In this document: piece after piece, positions 16,827-25,659 of the stretch
Layout of the letters: the number at the start of each line of letters is the position of its first letter
Numbering within the stretch: the stretch's first letter is position 1
Assembly: GCF_001499855.1 (NCBI RefSeq)
Contig: NZ_LQIK01000031.1
Location: 186,001-250,000 of the forward strand
DNA from: Mycobacterium sp. GA-0227b
GTDB taxonomy: Bacteria > Actinomycetota > Actinomycetes > Mycobacteriales > Mycobacteriaceae
Length of the DNA stretch: 64,000 nt
Direction: 5' to 3'
The notes under the pieces: generated by a model
What the model saw: the letters and a program-made list of their open reading frames with translations, nothing else
Databases searched by the model: none
Told to the model about the DNA's origin: nothing
Made by a program: the position numbers and the translations under genes

Positions 16827-17726
16827 CTAACGCTTCACCGCGGCGAGGTAGCTCATGTCGGCGAAAGAAACCATGGGGCCGTCCTCGGGAAACTCGAACC
16901 CGTTGGCGGCGTATGCATCCCGGGTCGGCTGCGTAGTGACGTCCCATCCGCGAGCGGTCAGATAGTCGATCACGTCGTTGCGCTCGCCGTGGTAGATCAG
17001 CTCGCCCATCTCGATGTCGTGGCCGTAGGCCTTGAACCGGTCGGCGATCTCCTGTGCCCGCTCGTCGGAGAACATGCTGACGTCGGGGATGTGCTCGGTC
17101 GCGACGCGACTGCCCGGCGCGCTGAGCTCGTCGATCCGGTCGAAAAGCAGGTCTTGTGCCTCCGGCGGCAAATAGATCAGCAGCCCCTCGGCGATCCACG
17201 CCGTCGGCTGCGTCGAGTCGAAACCGTTGGCCAGCAGGGCTTTCGACCAGTCGTCGCGCAGATCTATCGGCACGGCACGCCGATCGGCCTTGGCGTCGGC
17301 GCCCAGCCCGGCCAGGGTGTCGCTCTTGAACGCGATGACTTCGGGCTGATCGAGCTCGAAGACGGTCGACCCCGCCGGCCACGGCAGGCGGTAGGCGCGC
17401 GCATCCAGGCCGGCGGCCAAAATCACCGCCTGGCAGATACCCGCCGCTGCGGCGTCGGTGAACAGCCGGTCGAAATGGCGCGTCCGTACCGCCATCCCCT
17501 CGGCGGCGCGACGCGTGTTGAAGCGGGGGTCGATGTCGTCCAGCGATATCTCGCCGTCGAGCGCCCGCACGAAGAAGTCGAGTCCGACCGCGCGCACCAG
17601 CGGTTCGGCGTACGGGTCGTCGATCAGGCCTTCGCGGTGGCTCAACACGCGCTGTGCGGCGACCATCGTCGCGGTCGAGCCGACGCTGGAGGCCAGGTCC
17701 CAGGAGTCGTCATCCGTGCGTGCCAT
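16827..17726 (-). CDS. SAM-dependent methyltransferase, paralog 3 of 3
   Basis: 299 aa, mycobacterial leucine-carboxyl-methyltransferase-like family (TIGR00027). It starts MARTDDDSWDLASSVGSTAT, has the SAM-binding strand VILAAGLDARAYRLPWP and acidic motif FELDQPEVIAFK, then TAWIAEGLLIYLPPEAQ. The substrate of this large mycobacterial family is not established; members are annotated only as O-methyltransferases. It is the last of three tandem copies on the minus strand, 8 nt after the middle copy, in an operon. Confidence 0.9.
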   Translation of the reverse strand: MARTDDDSWDLASSVGSTATMVAAQRVLSHREGLIDDPYAEPLVRAVGLDFFVRALDGEISLDDIDPRFNTRRAAEGMAVRTRHFDRLFTDAAAAGICQAVILAAGLDARAYRLPWPAGSTVFELDQPEVIAFKSDTLAGLGADAKADRRAVPIDLRDDWSKALLANGFDSTQPTAWIAEGLLIYLPPEAQDLLFDRIDELSAPGSRVATEHIPDVSMFSDERAQEIADRFKAYGHDIEMGELIYHGERNDVIDYLTARGWDVTTQPTRDAYAANGFEFPEDGPMVSFADMSYLAAVKR

Positions 17727-17734
17727 TTTTCTCC

Positions 17735-18637
17735 TCAGTTGCGGGTCGCGACGATCGCGACTGAATCACGCATCGGCGCAAGAAGATCCGTATCCGGAAA
17801 CTGCTGGCCGTATGCGGCGAACACCTCGGGGCGGTTGCGGGCGGACACGTGCCAGCCGGTGTCGGTGAGATAGTCGGCGACGTGACGCCGCTCGCCGGCG
17901 TAGAACAGCTTGGAGATGTCGAAATGCATCCCGTTCTCGCCCCACTGCCTGCTGATCGCCTTGCTGCGTTCGCCGATCGTCGCCGCGGCGTCCGGGTGGT
18001 ATTCGGTTGCGAGCCGGCTGCCGGGTGCGCTGAGCGCGGCGATGTTGTCGAACAGCCGGTCCTGCGCTTCGGGCGGCAGGTACACCAGCAGTCCCTCGGC
18101 GCTCCAAGCGGCCGGCTGGCCGGGATCGAAACCACTGTCACGCAACGCTTTCGGCCAGTCCTCGCGCAGGTCGACGCCGACCGTACGCAGTTCGGCGGCC
18201 GGCGCCGCACCAAGCGAGGCCATCGTCGCCGACTTGAACTCGATGACCTGCGGCTGGTCGATCTCGTAGACGACGGTGCCGGCGGGCCACGGCAGCCGGT
18301 AGGACCGCGAGTCCAGGCCCGACGCCAAGATCACCGCCTGCCGGATACCCGCGGCGCCCGCGTCGCGGAAGAAGTCGTCGAAGAACCGTGTGCGGACCGC
18401 GATGAGGCGCGCCATGAACCGCGCCCCGGCACCGTCGGCGTCGTCCAGTTCGATCTCACCGTCCACCAGACGCGTGAAGAAATCGACCCCGACCGCACGC
18501 ACCAGCGGCGCGGCGTACGGGTCATCGAACAGCGGGTCGTCCTCGCGACTGGCGATCGCGCGGGCGGCCGCGACCATCGTGGCCGTGGTGCCCACGCTGG
18601 ACGCGAGGTCCCAGCTGTCCGAATCGGTCCGGCTCAC
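17735..18637 (-). CDS. SAM-dependent methyltransferase, paralog 2 of 3
   Basis: 300 aa. Same architecture as its neighbours: MSRTDSDSWDLASSVGTTAT, VILASGLDSRSYRLPWPAGT, YEIDQPQVIEFKSATM, AAWSAEGLLVYLPPEAQ. Its start codon overlaps the stop of paralog 1 by 4 bp. It carries a short acidic insertion (IELDDADGAGARFM) around residues 61-75 that paralog 3 lacks, so the copies have diverged in the region preceding the SAM fold. Product specificity unknown. Confidence 0.9.
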   Translation of the reverse strand: MSRTDSDSWDLASSVGTTATMVAAARAIASREDDPLFDDPYAAPLVRAVGVDFFTRLVDGEIELDDADGAGARFMARLIAVRTRFFDDFFRDAGAAGIRQAVILASGLDSRSYRLPWPAGTVVYEIDQPQVIEFKSATMASLGAAPAAELRTVGVDLREDWPKALRDSGFDPGQPAAWSAEGLLVYLPPEAQDRLFDNIAALSAPGSRLATEYHPDAAATIGERSKAISRQWGENGMHFDISKLFYAGERRHVADYLTDTGWHVSARNRPEVFAAYGQQFPDTDLLAPMRDSVAIVATRN

Positions 18638-19569
18638 AACTCGAGTATCCCGGTGACGTACTGCAGCTCGCCGAAGTGGGCGGCGTCTTCGTCATCGGGC
18701 AGCGGCGGCAGACCACTGTCGGCCAGCAGTTCGCCTACGGTGCGGCGGCTGAGCCGCCAGCCGCGGTCGGCCAGGTAGGCACCGGCCTCATTGCGATCGC
18801 CGAGGTAGACGAGTTCGGCGAAATCCAGTTCGAAGCCGTGTTCGCGCCACCGCTGTGCGGTCTCCTGCATGCGCTCGAGCACCTTCTCGCGGTCTTCGGG
18901 GGCCGCGCTGGTCGGGCCGCTTTCGACAGCCACCCGGCTGCCGGGTGCGCTCAGCTCGGTGATGGTGTCGAGCAGGTTGTCCTGCGCCTCCGGCGGCAGA
19001 TAGCCGAGCAGACCCTCGGCACTCCACGCCGTCGGTACGGCCGGGTCGAAGCCGGCCTGCTTCAACGCCGCGGGCCAGTCGAATCGCAGGTCGATGGACA
19101 CGGACCTGAGGTCGGCCGTCGGCTGGGCGCCGAGGTCGGTCAGCGTCCGGCTCTTGAACGCGATGACCTCGGGTTGGTCGATCTCGTAGACCGTCGTGCC
19201 GGCCGGCCACCCCAGCCGGTAGGACCGCGCGTCGAGTCCCGACGCCAGGATCACCACCTGGCGAATCCCCGCGTTGCCGGCGTCTTCGAAGAACTGGTCG
19301 AAGAATTTGGTCCGCACCGCCATGTTGTCGGTCATCCGCGCCATTCCGACCGCCGCGTTGTCGGCATCGAGATCCTCGAGCCTGAGATCCCCGCCGGCGA
19401 GGCGGGTGAAGAAGTCGACACCGACGGCGCGCACCAGCGGTTCGGCGTAGGGATCGCAGATCAGCGGGTCGTTGCCGGTGCTTGCGATCGCCCGCGCCGC
19501 CGCGACCATGGTCGCCGTCGCGCCGACGCTCGAAGCCAGATCCCAGGTGTCGTTGTCCGTCCGTGCCAT
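18634..19569 (-). CDS. SAM-dependent methyltransferase, paralog 1 of 3
   Basis: 311 aa, first gene of the three-gene methyltransferase operon, with a clear AAGGAG ribosome-binding site upstream. Motifs: MARTDNDTWDLASSVGATAT, VILASGLDARSYRLGWP, YEIDQPEVIAFKSRTL, TAWSAEGLLGYLPPEAQ. The C-terminus is longer than in the other two copies. The upstream DNA (about 19580-19620) is strikingly AT-rich for this genome and probably holds the promoter, although no exact -35/-10 pair is assigned. M. tuberculosis has relatives of this family in the same general region (Rv0725c, Rv0726c, Rv0731c, from memory). Confidence 0.9.
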   Translation of the reverse strand: MARTDNDTWDLASSVGATATMVAAARAIASTGNDPLICDPYAEPLVRAVGVDFFTRLAGGDLRLEDLDADNAAVGMARMTDNMAVRTKFFDQFFEDAGNAGIRQVVILASGLDARSYRLGWPAGTTVYEIDQPEVIAFKSRTLTDLGAQPTADLRSVSIDLRFDWPAALKQAGFDPAVPTAWSAEGLLGYLPPEAQDNLLDTITELSAPGSRVAVESGPTSAAPEDREKVLERMQETAQRWREHGFELDFAELVYLGDRNEAGAYLADRGWRLSRRTVGELLADSGLPPLPDDEDAAHFGELQYVTGILEL

Positions 19570-19836
19570 TCATCCGCTCCTTACCGTTTATTATTTAGGG
19601 CATATAACGAGATGGGGTCCACGGTATGTTCCCGGCCTGAGAAGCGGCTGTGAGAACCGACGCTCGGCGGGATGCGGGCCGACCGGGCCCCAACTGTTAC
19701 TCTCGTAGACTGTTTGGCGGGTAACTCTGCAGGCTGTGCGCTTGGCGGGGGTCCGCACACGACTTAACCAAGACGCTGGTCGAATCCAGCCCCATCCGCA
19801 CGCCGCGATCAAAAGGTCGGCTGCGCAGGAGGAAGA

Positions 19837-21177
19837 GTGCTCTCGGCTTTCATCTCTTCACTCAGGACACCCGACCTGAGGCGAAAGATCCTGTTCACCC
19901 TGGGCATCGTGATCCTTTACCGGATCGGCGCCTCCATACCGTCTCCCGGCGTGAACTTCCCGAACATCCAGACGTGTATCGCGGAGGTCAGCGGCGGCGA
20001 CGCCGGCCAGGTGTACTCCTTGATCAACCTGTTCTCCGGCGGTGCGCTGCTGCAGCTGTCGGTCTTCGCGGTCGGCATCATGCCCTACATCACCGCGAGC
20101 ATCATCGTGCAGCTGTTGACCGTGGTGATTCCGCGGTTCGAGCAGCTGCGCAAGGAAGGGCAGTCCGGCCAGACCAAGATGACGCAGTACACGCGTTATC
20201 TCTCGATTGCGCTGGCGATTCTGCAGGCCACCAGCATCGTGGCGCTGGCCGCCAACGGCGGATTGCTGCAGGGCTGCACGCTCGACATCATCCAGGGCCA
20301 GAGCGAGGGGCTGAACATCTTCACCCTCGTCGTCATCGTGCTGGTGATGACGGCGGGCGCGGCGCTTCTGATGTGGATGGGCGAGCTGGTCACCGAGCGG
20401 GGCATCGGCAACGGCATGTCGCTGATCATCTTCGCGAGCATTGCCTCGGCGATGCCCGGCGAAGGCCAGGCCATTCTGGAGAGCCGCGGCGGCCTGGTGT
20501 TCGCGCTGGTGTGCCTCGGCGCGCTGGCCATCGTCGTCGGCGTGGTGTTCGTCGAGCAGGGCCAGCGCCGGATCCCGGTGCAGTACGCCAAGCGCATGGT
20601 GGGACGCAAGATGTACGGCGGCACGTCGACGTATCTGCCGCTGAAGGTCAACCAGGCCGGCGTCATCCCGGTCATTTTCGCTTCGTCGCTGATCTACATC
20701 CCGCAGCTGATCACCCAGCTGATCCAGAGTGGCAGCTCCAATCCGAACAGCACCAACTGGTGGAGTTCGTTCGTCGCCAATTACCTCACGGATCCCAGTA
20801 GCCCCGCCTACATCGCGGTCTACTTCGTGCTGATCGTCTTCTTCACCTACTTTTACGTGTCGATCACGTTCAACCCGGACGAGCGCGCCGACGAAATGAA
20901 GAAGTTCGGCGGGTTCATCCCGGGCATCCGCCCAGGCCAACCGACCGCCGACTACTTGCGCTACGTGTTGAGCCGCATCACGTTGCCGGGCTCGATCTAC
21001 CTCGGTGTCATCGCCGTGTTGCCGAACATGTTCCTTCAGGTCGGTGCCAGCGGTCCCGTGCAGAACCTGCCGTTCGGCGGTGTCGGAGTTCTGATCCTGG
21101 TCGGGGTCGGCTTGGATACCGTGAAGCAGATCGAGAGCCAGCTGATGCAACGTAATTACGAAGGGTTCCTCAAGTGA
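19837..21177 (+). CDS. secY: Preprotein translocase subunit SecY
   Basis: 446 aa from GTG at 19837 (MLSAFISSLRTPDLRRKILF). Ten transmembrane helices are visible, with the plug region after helix 1 (IPSPGVNFPNIQTCI), the LLQLSVFAVGIMPYITASII signature, RIPVQYAKRMVG and GTSTYLPLKVNQAGVIPVIF. SecY is the channel of the Sec translocon. A long 267-bp gap precedes it, without a gene. It overlaps adk by 4 bp, so the secY-adk-mapA group is one transcript. Confidence 0.98.
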   Translation: MLSAFISSLRTPDLRRKILFTLGIVILYRIGASIPSPGVNFPNIQTCIAEVSGGDAGQVYSLINLFSGGALLQLSVFAVGIMPYITASIIVQLLTVVIPRFEQLRKEGQSGQTKMTQYTRYLSIALAILQATSIVALAANGGLLQGCTLDIIQGQSEGLNIFTLVVIVLVMTAGAALLMWMGELVTERGIGNGMSLIIFASIASAMPGEGQAILESRGGLVFALVCLGALAIVVGVVFVEQGQRRIPVQYAKRMVGRKMYGGTSTYLPLKVNQAGVIPVIFASSLIYIPQLITQLIQSGSSNPNSTNWWSSFVANYLTDPSSPAYIAVYFVLIVFFTYFYVSITFNPDERADEMKKFGGFIPGIRPGQPTADYLRYVLSRITLPGSIYLGVIAVLPNMFLQVGASGPVQNLPFGGVGVLILVGVGLDTVKQIESQLMQRNYEGFLK

Positions 21178-21722
21178 GAGTCGTTCTGCTCGGACCACCC
21201 GGCGCCGGCAAAGGCACGCAGGCCCAGAAGCTCTCCGAGAAGCTCGGCATCCCGCAGATCTCGACGGGCGACCTGTTCCGGCAGAACATCGGCGACGGCA
21301 CCCCGCTCGGCCTGGAGGCCAAGCGTTACCTCGACGCGGGTGACCTGGTGCCCTCGGAGCTGACGAACAAACTGGTCGAGGACCGCATTGAGCAGGAGGA
21401 TGCGGCTGCAGGGTTCATTCTCGACGGCTATCCCCGCTCGGTGGAGCAGGCCAAGGCGCTCGACGAGATGCTCAAGCGTCACGACACCAAACTCGACGCG
21501 GTGCTGGAGTTCAAGGTTTCCGAGGACGAGCTGTTCAAGCGGCTCAAGGCGCGCGGCCGCGACGACGACACCGAAGACGTGATCCGCAACCGGATGCAGG
21601 TCTATCGCGACGAGACCTACCCGCTGCTGGAGTACTACAGCCACAACAACCTGCAACAGGTCGACGCGGTCGGCGCGCTGGACGAGGTTTTCGCGCGGGC
21701 GCTGCAGGCGCTCGGTAAGTAG
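21174..21722 (+). CDS. adk: Adenylate kinase
   Basis: 182 aa from GTG, P-loop GPPGAGKGTQAQKL, AMP-binding LSEKLGIPQISTGDLFR, and the conserved FILDGYPRSVEQAKAL. The LID domain is short, lacking the zinc-finger insert of long bacterial forms, which is normal for actinobacteria. It converts ATP plus AMP to two ADP. It overlaps secY by 4 bp and precedes mapA by 6 nt. Confidence 0.98.
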   Translation: MRVVLLGPPGAGKGTQAQKLSEKLGIPQISTGDLFRQNIGDGTPLGLEAKRYLDAGDLVPSELTNKLVEDRIEQEDAAAGFILDGYPRSVEQAKALDEMLKRHDTKLDAVLEFKVSEDELFKRLKARGRDDDTEDVIRNRMQVYRDETYPLLEYYSHNNLQQVDAVGALDEVFARALQALGK

Positions 21723-21728
21723 TCGGAT

Positions 21729-22529
21729 ATGGGCCTGATGGGTCTGCGCAGCCGCAAGGTCGTACCGCAGCGCACGCCCGGTGAGCTCGACGCGATGGCC
21801 GTCGCGGGCGCACTGGTGGCCGCGGCCCTGGCCGCGGTGCGTCGGGCCGCCGCCCCGGGCGTCTCCACGCTGGCGCTCGACGAGATCGCCGAGTCGGTGA
21901 TCCGCGATGGCGGCGGTGTGCCGTCGTTCCTCGGCTACCACGGCTACCCGGCCAGCATCTGCTCTTCGGTCAATGACCGTGTCGTGCACGGGATCCCGTC
22001 GGCAAGCGAGATGCTGGCCGACGGCGATCTGGTGTCCATCGACTGCGGCGCCATCGTCGACGGCTGGCACGGCGACTCGGCGATCACGTTCGGCATCGGG
22101 ACGCTGATCCCGGTCGACGAGGCGCTGTCGAAGGCCACCAAGGAGGCCATGGAAGCCGGTGCGGCCGCGATGGTGGCGGGCAACCGGCTCACCGACGTAT
22201 CGCACGCCATCGAGACCGCCACGCGCGCCGCCGAGAAGCGTTACGGGCGCGCGTTCGGCATCGTCGACGGCTACGGCGGGCACGGCATCGGCAGGCAGAT
22301 GCACATGGACCCGTTCCTGCCCAACGAGGGCGCCCCGGGCCGCGGACCTCATCTGGCGGTCGGCTCGGTGTTGGCCATCGAACCGATGCTGACCCTGGGC
22401 ACCACAAAAACGGTGGTGCTCGAAGACGAGTGGACCGTCGTCACCGCCGACGGCTCGCGGGCGGCACACTGGGAGCACACCGTGGCGGTCACCGAGAACG
22501 GACCTCGCATCCTCACGCAGGGTTCTTGA
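21729..22529 (+). CDS. mapA: Methionine aminopeptidase, type I
   Basis: 266 aa. Two-metal site ligands: the first Asp in VSIDCGAIVDGWHGDSA, a second Asp in the same segment, His in GHGIGRQMHMDPF, Glu in LAIEPML and Glu in AAHWEHTVAVTENG. It removes the initiator methionine from nascent proteins. It is the last gene of the secY-adk-mapA group; the next gene, sigL, has its own promoter. Confidence 0.97.
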   Translation: MGLMGLRSRKVVPQRTPGELDAMAVAGALVAAALAAVRRAAAPGVSTLALDEIAESVIRDGGGVPSFLGYHGYPASICSSVNDRVVHGIPSASEMLADGDLVSIDCGAIVDGWHGDSAITFGIGTLIPVDEALSKATKEAMEAGAAAMVAGNRLTDVSHAIETATRAAEKRYGRAFGIVDGYGGHGIGRQMHMDPFLPNEGAPGRGPHLAVGSVLAIEPMLTLGTTKTVVLEDEWTVVTADGSRAAHWEHTVAVTENGPRILTQGS

Positions 22530-22600
22530 TGTCGACTCCGCGCTGACGGCGCGGTCCACTCGAACTTTCCGCCGTGGACGCAGCGTCGACGGCCAATACT

Positions 22601-22628
22601 TGAACCGGACGACCGGCAACCTCGTATC
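22601..22628 (+). promoter_or_regulatory. SigL-type promoter of sigL-rslA
   Basis: TGAACC (22601-22606), 16-nt spacer, CGTATC (22623-22628). The reported mycobacterial SigL consensus is TGAACC, 15-16 nt, CGTGTC, so this differs by one base in the -10. It lies 12-18 nt before the sigL start, implying a very short or absent leader and autoregulation, as known for sigL in M. tuberculosis. Confidence 0.75.
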
Positions 22629-22645
22629 CATAACGGAGGTTGAAT

Positions 22646-23161
22646 TTGGACGACCCGGAGGCGACCGTCGTGCGGGTGCTCTACGCCGAGCACGCCGCCG
22701 CGATCTGGCGCTATGCGGTACGGCTGACGGGTGATACGGCCCGGGCGGAGGATGTCGTGCAGGAGACGCTGCTGCGAGCGTGGCGCCACCCCGAGGTGAC
22801 GGCCGACAGCACGAGGTCCGTGCGGGCCTGGTTGTTCACCGTGGCCCGTAACCTCATCATCGACGAGCGGCGCAGCGCCCGGTTCCGCAGCGAGTCCGGC
22901 ACCCCCGACATGGAGGCAACCGCGGACCGGGCCGGACCCGACGAGGTGGAGGCTGCCTTGGACCGAATGATGCTCGGCGAAGCCATCGCCTGCCTGTCCG
23001 AGGAGCATCGCGCGGTCATCAGCCGCGCGTATTACCGCGGTTGGACGACCGCGCAGATCGCCGACGACCTGCGCATCGCGGAGGGCACCGTGAAGTCGCG
23101 GCTGCACTACGGGGTACGAGCGCTGAAGCTCAAGTTGGAGGAAATGGGGGTGACACGGTGA
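22646..23161 (+). CDS. sigL: ECF sigma factor SigL
   Basis: 171 aa from TTG at 22646. A TTG two codons earlier (22640) is also in frame, but the GGAGG at 22635-22639 suits the second. Region 2: AEHAAAIWRYAVRLTGDTAR, AEDVVQETLLRAWRHPEV, WLFTVARNLIIDERRSARFR. Region 4: CLSEEHRAVISRAYYRGWTT, AQIADDLRIAEGTVKSRLHY. SigL is an extracytoplasmic-function sigma factor held inactive by RslA. Known M. tuberculosis targets include polyketide and secreted-protein genes. Its stop overlaps the rslA start. Confidence 0.94.
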   Translation: MDDPEATVVRVLYAEHAAAIWRYAVRLTGDTARAEDVVQETLLRAWRHPEVTADSTRSVRAWLFTVARNLIIDERRSARFRSESGTPDMEATADRAGPDEVEAALDRMMLGEAIACLSEEHRAVISRAYYRGWTTAQIADDLRIAEGTVKSRLHYGVRALKLKLEEMGVTR

Positions 23162-23880
23162 CCGCATTCGACCCACCCCTCGACAGGGCGGACGACGATC
23201 GGTACGCGACCTGGGACGCCGCCTACGTGCTGGGTTCACTCTCCAGCGAGGAGCGCCGCGAATACGAGGCGCACCTCAAGACGTGCGCGCACTGCAGGTC
23301 CGCGGTCGCCGAGTTGAGTGGCATCCCTGCGCTGTTGAGCAAGGTCGGGCCCGCCGACTTTCGCGAGTTCGACGCGGCTGCTGACGAACCGCCTCCAGAG
23401 CTGCTGCCCGGCCTGCTGGACAAGGTGCGGGCCCGGCGCCGACGGTCGCGCTGGATGGCCACCGCCGCCGTCGGCCTGGCCGCCGCGGTGCTCGCGGTCG
23501 GTATCGCGCTCGTGATGCGCCCCGACACATTCGGCTCGCAGACCGGTACGCCGCCGCAGGCGTCGGAGCAACTGGAGATGAACAAGGTGTCCGAGACACC
23601 CATCAACGCAACGATTTCGATGACGGGTTACGGCTGGGGCACCCGCATCGACATGGCATGCACCTACGGCGACTGGGGCCAACGCGATGCGCCGCCCCAG
23701 GACCTGGCGATGGTGGTGGTCGGCGACGACGGCAGCCGCAACCAGATCGCGACGTGGCTGGGGCTGTCCGGAGCGACTGCGCTGCCCAGCGCGAACACCC
23801 CGATGCAGATGGACGAAATCGCTGCGGTGCAACTGGTCTCACCCGAATCCGGCCAGGTGCTTCTGGAACGCTCACTGTGA
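23158..23880 (+). CDS. rslA: Anti-sigma factor RslA
   Basis: 240 aa from GTG at 23158, overlapping sigL by 4 bp. The zinc-binding anti-sigma signature is His39-x3-Cys43-x2-Cys46 (HLKTCAHC) in an N-terminal domain, with the conserved YVLGSLSSEERREYEAHL. One transmembrane helix lies around residues 100-122 (RWMATAAVGLAAAVLAVGIA), and the C-terminal part (GTRIDMACTYGDW) is outside the cell. Family members release sigma factor when the zinc-site cysteines are oxidised. Confidence 0.93.
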   Translation: MTAFDPPLDRADDDRYATWDAAYVLGSLSSEERREYEAHLKTCAHCRSAVAELSGIPALLSKVGPADFREFDAAADEPPPELLPGLLDKVRARRRRSRWMATAAVGLAAAVLAVGIALVMRPDTFGSQTGTPPQASEQLEMNKVSETPINATISMTGYGWGTRIDMACTYGDWGQRDAPPQDLAMVVVGDDGSRNQIATWLGLSGATALPSANTPMQMDEIAAVQLVSPESGQVLLERSL

Positions 23881-23894
23881 ATCTGCGCGACGGG

Positions 23895-23922
23895 TGAACC
23901 CAACCGGCCCACGCTCCGTGTC
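23895..23922 (+). promoter_or_regulatory. SigL-type promoter of the ThDP/KAS III cluster
   Basis: TGAACC (23895-23900), 16-nt spacer, CGTGTC (23917-23922): an exact match to both SigL boxes and the same spacing as the sigL promoter itself. It starts 14 nt after the rslA stop and ends 30 nt before the ATG of the ThDP enzyme. This implies that the downstream genes are SigL targets in their own right, beyond readthrough from sigL-rslA. Confidence 0.75.
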
Positions 23923-23952
23923 ACTGCTGAAGCGTGCGAAAGCAGGTGAGCT

Positions 23953-25659
23953 ATGGGCCATCGGGTCGTCGACCACATCGTCGAGCACCTGGCCGCGATC
24001 GGCGTCGAGTACGTCTTCGGTGTCGACGGCGCCAACATCGAGGATCTCTACGACGCAGCGTTCTTCCGTTCCGACATCACCGCGGTGCTCGCCAAACACG
24101 AGTTCTCCGCAGCGACAATGGCCGACGGATACAGCCGCAGCGGCTGCGGCATCGGCGTGGTCGCCGCGACCTCGGGCGGCGGCTGCCTGAACACGGTGCC
24201 CGCGCTGGGCGAGGCCTTCGCGAGTAGGGTGCCGGTGCTGGCGCTGATCGGACAGCCGCCAACCGGCCTCGACGGGCGAGGCGCGTTCCAGGACACCAGC
24301 GGCCGTAACGGCGCATTGGATGGGCACGCGCTGTTCTCGGCGGTGTCAGTGCACTGCCGACGGGTGCTCGCACCGGCGGACATCATCACCGCGCTGCCCA
24401 CCGCGATTGCGGCAGCTCACACGATGCGCGGGCCGGCGGTGCTGTTGCTGCCCAAGGACATCCAACAATCGGACGTGCCCGTCAACGGCGGCGTCGTCAT
24501 CGACGAGCGGGCCACCCCACAGCGGGCCGATGTGCATCCGATCGCACGAGCGTTGCGCCGGGCCGCCGGTCCCGTCACGCTCATCGCCGGGGACCAGGTG
24601 GCGCGTGACGACGCGCGCGCCGAACTCGAGGCGCTGCGGGCCGTGCTGCGCGCCCGGGTGGCCACCGTGCCCGATGCCAAGGACGTCGCGGGCACACCCG
24701 GGATGGGCTCGTCCTCGGCGCTCGGGGTGACCGGCGTGATGGGCCATCCGAGCATCGCGGCGGCCGTGGCGGGTAGTGCGCTGTGCCTGCTCGTAGGCGC
24801 CCGCATGCCGGTGACCGCACGCGCCGGGCTCGACGACGCGCTGGCTTCGGTGCCGGTGTACTCGATCGGCGCGGCGGCACCGTATCTCGCGTGCACGCAT
24901 CTGCAGAGCGAGGACCTGCGCGGGTCGCTGACGGCGCTCACCGCCGCGCTGTCCGGACACGGTCGCCCTGCTGCGGTACGGGTGCCCGATGTGGTGGCGC
25001 GCGCCGAGTTACGACCGCCGCCGCACCGCGGGCCCGGCATCCGGTATCGAGACGCGATGGCCGCGCTCGACGCGACGCTGCCCGCCGGGGTGGACATCGT
25101 GGTCGACGCGGGCAACATCGGGGCGGCGGCATTACACCACCTGCCGGTGCGGCGGAACGGCCGGTTCGTCGTCGCGCTCGGCATGGGCGGAATGGGGTAC
25201 AGCTTCGGCGCCGCGATCGGGATGGCGTTCGGGCGCGGCAGGCGAACCGTGGTCATCGCGGGCGACGGCAGTTTCTTCATGCACGGCATGGAGATCCACA
25301 CCGCCAGGGAGTACCACCTACCGGTGACGTTCCTGCTGTTCGACAACCACGCGCACGCGATGTGCGTGACCCGCGAGCAGACGTTCTACCGGGATCGCTA
25401 CAGCTACAACCGGTTCGGTCCCAGCCGGCTGGGGGCGGGGCTGAGCGCGATGTTCCCCGGGCTGCCCGCGACGGACGTCGACGAGCTTGCGTCGCTTCCC
25501 GCCGCGCTTGGCGCCGCCCTGGAGACCGACGGTCCGGCGGTCGTCAGCATCGAATGCTCGGCCGACGAGATCCCGCCGTTCGCGGCGTTTCTCGACGGTG
25601 CGACCAGTTATCCGCCTGCCGCAAAGGAGAACCCGACCCATGTCGCTGCCCGCCCTTGA
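23953..25659 (+). CDS. Thiamine-diphosphate-dependent enzyme (acetolactate synthase-like)
   Basis: 568 aa with the three-domain ThDP fold: pyrimidine-binding domain with the catalytic Glu50 (AVLAKHEFSAATMADGYSR), a central domain, and the cofactor domain with GDG at 437-439 and Asn465 completing the GDG-x25-N metal and diphosphate motif (AGDGSFFMHG, LLFDN). Enzymes of this type decarboxylate a 2-oxoacid and transfer the acyl anion to an aldehyde or ketone. Active-site context (FFMHGMEIHTAREYHLPVTF) differs from canonical acetolactate synthase, so it is probably a specialised carboligase or decarboxylase. It heads a compact cluster directly behind a SigL promoter; its 3' end overlaps the next gene by 20 bp. 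Confidence 0.85.
   Translation: MGHRVVDHIVEHLAAIGVEYVFGVDGANIEDLYDAAFFRSDITAVLAKHEFSAATMADGYSRSGCGIGVVAATSGGGCLNTVPALGEAFASRVPVLALIGQPPTGLDGRGAFQDTSGRNGALDGHALFSAVSVHCRRVLAPADIITALPTAIAAAHTMRGPAVLLLPKDIQQSDVPVNGGVVIDERATPQRADVHPIARALRRAAGPVTLIAGDQVARDDARAELEALRAVLRARVATVPDAKDVAGTPGMGSSSALGVTGVMGHPSIAAAVAGSALCLLVGARMPVTARAGLDDALASVPVYSIGAAAPYLACTHLQSEDLRGSLTALTAALSGHGRPAAVRVPDVVARAELRPPPHRGPGIRYRDAMAALDATLPAGVDIVVDAGNIGAAALHHLPVRRNGRFVVALGMGGMGYSFGAAIGMAFGRGRRTVVIAGDGSFFMHGMEIHTAREYHLPVTFLLFDNHAHAMCVTREQTFYRDRYSYNRFGPSRLGAGLSAMFPGLPATDVDELASLPAALGAALETDGPAVVSIECSADEIPPFAAFLDGATSYPPAAKENPTHVAARP

Noticed and set aside
19858..21198. A 446-aa frame opposite secY
   Set aside because: High-GC antisense shadow; low-complexity Asp/His/Arg-rich translation, no motif, and secY is unmistakable on the other strand.
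21156..22631. A 491-aa frame opposite adk and mapA
   Set aside because: Antisense shadow of two well-conserved genes, no recognisable domain.
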